Origin: an uncultured Bacilli bacterium
Lineage (GTDB): Bacteria; Bacillota_I; Bacilli_A; RF39; UBA660
Direction of reading: 5' to 3'
Length of the DNA stretch: 7,528 nt
Assembly: GCA_947630935.1 (NCBI GenBank)
Contig: CANRJL010000051.1
Coordinates: forward strand, 1-7,528
Both the position numbers and the translations under genes were made by a program. Below are positions 5,409 to 7,528 of the stretch, piece after piece (within the stretch, counting starts at the first letter, position 1; every line of letters starts with the position of its first letter). The notes under the pieces are model-generated. The model did no database searches. It saw only the letters and a program-made list of their open reading frames with translations, and was not told where the DNA came from.

Positions 5409-6881
5409 ATGCAAAAGAAGAAAAAGCGCAAATTAAAAAGTCCTAAGTTCGTTATTTTTAGTCGCATAGTTTGGCTTTTATCAATTTGTTTTATGTTAGT
5501 GTTAGGTTACTTTATTTATGATGCAAATATTTTACCATTTAAATATTATATAATGATTTTAATAGTTTTCTTATTATTAGTAGCTATTCATGGTTTATTA
5601 GTATTTAAAAAAAGGACTAGGAAATGGCTTTTAATTATTATTAATATTATTGCTGTTTTATTTATGATACTGGAAGGTTATGCCACTTTCCAAATAAATG
5701 ATACAATTACTTTTTTAAGAGAAAATTTAGGTGCTCATTTTGAAACAAATGTCTATAATATTGTAGTTAATAAAAATTCTTCTTATAATACATTAGAAGA
5801 TATTCAAAATCATAAAGTAAAAACAGTCAAAGATTTAGATGATTTAACTACTTTTGAAAATGCTATTTCTAAAAAAGTTCCTGTTGAATTAGAATATGAA
5901 GAAAATGTTGTTTCATTAATGGAACAAGTTGAAGAAGACAATGAATTAATAATCATCGTCAATTCTGGAAATTATGATGCTATGGCAAGTACCTATGATG
6001 ATTTTGAAGATAAAGTAAAAATATTAGATACAATTGCCATTACTGTTGAAATTGAAGTAGCAGACAGTGGCATTAATGTAACAAAAGACCCATTTGTAAT
6101 ATACTTAAGTGGAATAGATACAAGAAGTAATTATTTACCAGCGCGAAGCTTAAGTGATGTCAACATTATTTTAGCTATTAACCCAACAACTAGAAATATT
6201 GTAATGATTCATATTCCACGTGATTACTATGTTCAAATTCATGGTACCACAGGGCTTAAAGATAAACTAACCCACAGTGGAACAATTGGTGGTATTGAAT
6301 TATCAATGGCTACAATTGAAGATTTATTAGAAATTGAAATACCTTATTACTTACGCGTCAACTTTAATGCAGTAGTTCAATTAGTTGATGCAATTGGTGG
6401 AATAACTTTAAATTCTGATGTAGATTATCAATTTTCTTGTTGGACAAATCGTAGCTGTGTATTTCAACCTGGTTTAAATAATGTTGGTGGAACTTGTGCC
6501 TTAGCTTTTGCAAGAGAAAGACATGCTTATAGTACTGGTGACCGTCATCGTGGTGAAAACCAAGAACAAGTAATTGAAAAAGTTATTGATAAAGTAACAA
6601 GCTCAAGTACTATTATTAATAATTATAATAATATCTTAAATGCATTAGATGGTACATTTCAAACTAATTTAACTTCTGATGAAATTACAAGTTTAGTAAA
6701 AATGCAATTAAATGATATGCGTGGTTGGAAAATGACTACTGAAAATGTTACTGGTAAAGGTAGCAACTCACCAACATATAGTTATCCAAATCAAAATTTA
6801 TATGTTATGGAACCAGATACCGAAAGTGTTGCAAGAGCAGTAGCAAAATTAAATGAAGTCTTAAACCAAAATGCTGAATAA
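5409..6881 (+). CDS. LytR-CpsA-Psr (LCP) family wall-polymer transferase
   Basis: LCP enzymes move lipid-linked anionic polymers (teichoic acids, capsule) onto peptidoglycan at the outer membrane face. The 490-residue product has a basic N-terminus, three hydrophobic helices (about 17-38, 44-66, 73-95), an extracellular accessory region (about 110-220) and the LCP domain (about 228-397). Conserved marks are LSGIDTRS (Asp237, Arg239), SLSDVNIILAINP (Asp250), IHIPRDYYV (Arg271), LVDAIGGI (326-332) and FARERHAYSTGDRHRGENQ (Arg369, Arg371, Asp378, Arg381, Gln385), which bind the pyrophosphate lipid. The accessory region, with TLEDIQNHKVKTVKDL, looks like part of a periplasmic substrate-binding fold, as seen with Cps2A-type LCPs. 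The LCP domain also has Cys344, Cys350 and Cys363. The polymer handled cannot be told from the sequence. The gene is monocistronic by its promoter and terminator. Confidence 0.92.
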   Translation: MQKKKKRKLKSPKFVIFSRIVWLLSICFMLVLGYFIYDANILPFKYYIMILIVFLLLVAIHGLLVFKKRTRKWLLIIINIIAVLFMILEGYATFQINDTITFLRENLGAHFETNVYNIVVNKNSSYNTLEDIQNHKVKTVKDLDDLTTFENAISKKVPVELEYEENVVSLMEQVEEDNELIIIVNSGNYDAMASTYDDFEDKVKILDTIAITVEIEVADSGINVTKDPFVIYLSGIDTRSNYLPARSLSDVNIILAINPTTRNIVMIHIPRDYYVQIHGTTGLKDKLTHSGTIGGIELSMATIEDLLEIEIPYYLRVNFNAVVQLVDAIGGITLNSDVDYQFSCWTNRSCVFQPGLNNVGGTCALAFARERHAYSTGDRHRGENQEQVIEKVIDKVTSSSTIINNYNNILNALDGTFQTNLTSDEITSLVKMQLNDMRGWKMTTENVTGKGSNSPTYSYPNQNLYVMEPDTESVARAVAKLNEVLNQNAE

Positions 6882-6898
6882 TTTAAATTAAATAATAC

Positions 6899-6938
6899 AA
6901 AAAAAACTTAAGATTCTACATGAATTTTAAGTTTTTTT
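6899..6938. terminator. Strong, probably bidirectional intrinsic terminator
   Basis: A stem of about 16-17 bp (6900-6916 with 6922-6938, one G-T wobble) encloses the 5-base loop TACAT. One arm starts with an A-run and the other ends with a seven-T run, so the signal reads as a terminator on both strands. It closes the LCP transcript and could also stop leftward transcripts of the metal-binding protein gene, whose stop lies about 110 bases to the right. Confidence 0.85.
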
Positions 6939-6961
6939 CATATAATGTAATAGGTGATATT

Positions 6962-7048
6962 ATGAAATATTTAATTCTTTTTATTATTTTAATCTTTTGC
7001 TTAGATATTTTCTGCTGTCTTAGTTCTTCCAAAAATAGTCCCCAATAA
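6962..7048 (+). CDS. Doubtful 28-residue hydrophobic peptide
   Basis: ATG 6962 to TAA 7046-7048 encodes 28 residues. They start MKYLILFIILIF, continue with a Cys-rich stretch (Cys13, Cys18, Cys19) and end in a polar tail SSSKNSPQ. It would be one membrane helix or a signal-peptide-like segment. AGGTGAT (6952-6958) gives it a credible ribosome site. Against it: it sits just past a strong terminator, the only nearby promoter element is a lone TATAAT (6941-6946) without a -35, and A/T-rich DNA readily gives Leu/Ile/Phe runs. Its stop abuts the stop of the minus-strand gene. No family is recognised. Confidence 0.3.
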   Translation: MKYLILFIILIFCLDIFCCLSSSKNSPQ

Positions 7049-7528
7049 TTATGCTCCTGTAATAGTTTTTAAGTTAGCTACAAAATCATTCATAATAGTT
7101 AAATAAGTATCATTATTATTCGCTTGCGTATCAGTTAAAGTATTCATCATTTGGACATCAATAACTGTTGCGGAATACTTAGTTTTTAATTCATTAATAA
7201 TTTCATTATCTTCTTCTGTACTAGTTTTTAACAAATATTTATAAGTTCCAGCTTTAAAATTATTTTTTAAAGTATTTAAATTAGCAGAATTTTCTTCATA
7301 ATCTTCTAAACAAATAATAGTAAAACCATAATTTTCTAAAAACTTAAAAATCTTTTTTGTTACCACAATCGTCCCACGATTAGCTGCTGTAGCTGTAGTA
7401 GCTATTTTTCTTATTTCAGCATCCATTATAGATAAAGTTTCCTCTAAATCTTTATATTTAGTTTCAATTTCTTCATTAACATATTTACTTCCCACTAAAT
7501 TTTCTAAATTATTTTTAAAATTAGTTGC
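7049..7528 (-). CDS. Zinc/manganese ABC transporter substrate-binding protein-like (ZnuA/AdcA), C-terminal part
   Basis: The frame is open through the right edge, so the start lies outside and the visible 159 residues are the C-terminal half. The layout fits the ZnuA/AdcA/PsaA cluster A-I fold: a long charged helix (NEEIETKYKDLEETLSIMD), strand IVVTKKIFKFLENYGFTII, a linker rich in Asn, strand YKYLLKTSTEED, then ATVIDVQMMNTLTD and the terminal helix YLTIMNDFVANLK. These proteins capture Zn2+ or Mn2+ outside the cell for an ABC importer. The strand that normally reads SHDAF, with a metal-binding His, has TKKIF instead, and no His occurs in the visible part. It may therefore be a divergent or non-metal homologue. 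GTG at 7493-7495 is internal, since in-frame codons continue upstream of it to the edge. Confidence 0.7.
   Translation of the reverse strand, partial: ATNFKNNLENLVGSKYVNEEIETKYKDLEETLSIMDAEIRKIATTATAANRGTIVVTKKIFKFLENYGFTIICLEDYEENSANLNTLKNNFKAGTYKYLLKTSTEEDNEIINELKTKYSATVIDVQMMNTLTDTQANNNDTYLTIMNDFVANLKTITGA

Noticed and set aside
6941..6946. TATAAT as a promoter for the 28-residue ORF
   Set aside because: There is no -35, and the expected start near 6953 would fall on the ribosome site itself.

Overview
The window reads as chromosomal DNA of a low-GC Gram-positive bacterium. By eye GC is about 30%, third positions are strongly A/T, ribosome sites are AGGAG-like, and the genes belong to Firmicutes families: LytR-CpsA-Psr protein, undecaprenol-kinase type DgkA, a D-Ala-D-Ala carboxypeptidase and an EndA-like nuclease. 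All stops are TAA or TAG and tryptophan is always TGG, so nothing points to the mycoplasma code, and the wall genes argue for a walled cell. An uncultured gut Bacilli lineage (RF39 or Erysipelotrichales-like) is my guess. No phage, IS element, CRISPR array, tRNA or rRNA was seen.

Layout. Bases 1-95 are the tail of an unrecognised plus-strand gene, closed by a perfect hairpin terminator (114-148). Next is deoD, a hexameric-type purine nucleoside phosphorylase (185-931). A good promoter (962-990) then opens a tight run of four envelope genes. These encode a membrane-anchored Ig-like plus CAP-domain protein (1017-1988), DgkA (2002-2361), a D-Ala-D-Ala carboxypeptidase (2361-4094) and a membrane-anchored DNA/RNA non-specific endonuclease (4069-4797). 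Gaps are 13 bp or less and the last two junctions overlap. hsp20 (4855-5250) follows, with a terminator over its stop codon. An LCP-family wall-polymer transferase (5409-6881) has its own extended -10 promoter and a strong hairpin terminator. A doubtful 28-codon hydrophobic ORF (6962-7048) abuts, stop to stop, the 3' end of a minus-strand gene like a ZnuA/AdcA metal-binding protein, which runs off the right edge.

How the genes fit together. Most of the window concerns the cell surface: recycling of the lipid carrier (DgkA), trimming of peptidoglycan stem peptides (carboxypeptidase), attachment of secondary polymers (LCP), and two membrane-tethered extracytoplasmic proteins (CAP, nuclease). 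deoD and hsp20 are housekeeping neighbours.

The two observations most worth a second look are these. First, a long inverted repeat around the hsp20 translation start places the Shine-Dalgarno and a TTG start codon in the loop of a predicted 5'-terminal mRNA hairpin. Second, the carboxypeptidase carries seven tandem 12-residue Cys/Asp/Asn repeats before a C-terminal membrane anchor. I found no clearly new multi-gene system.
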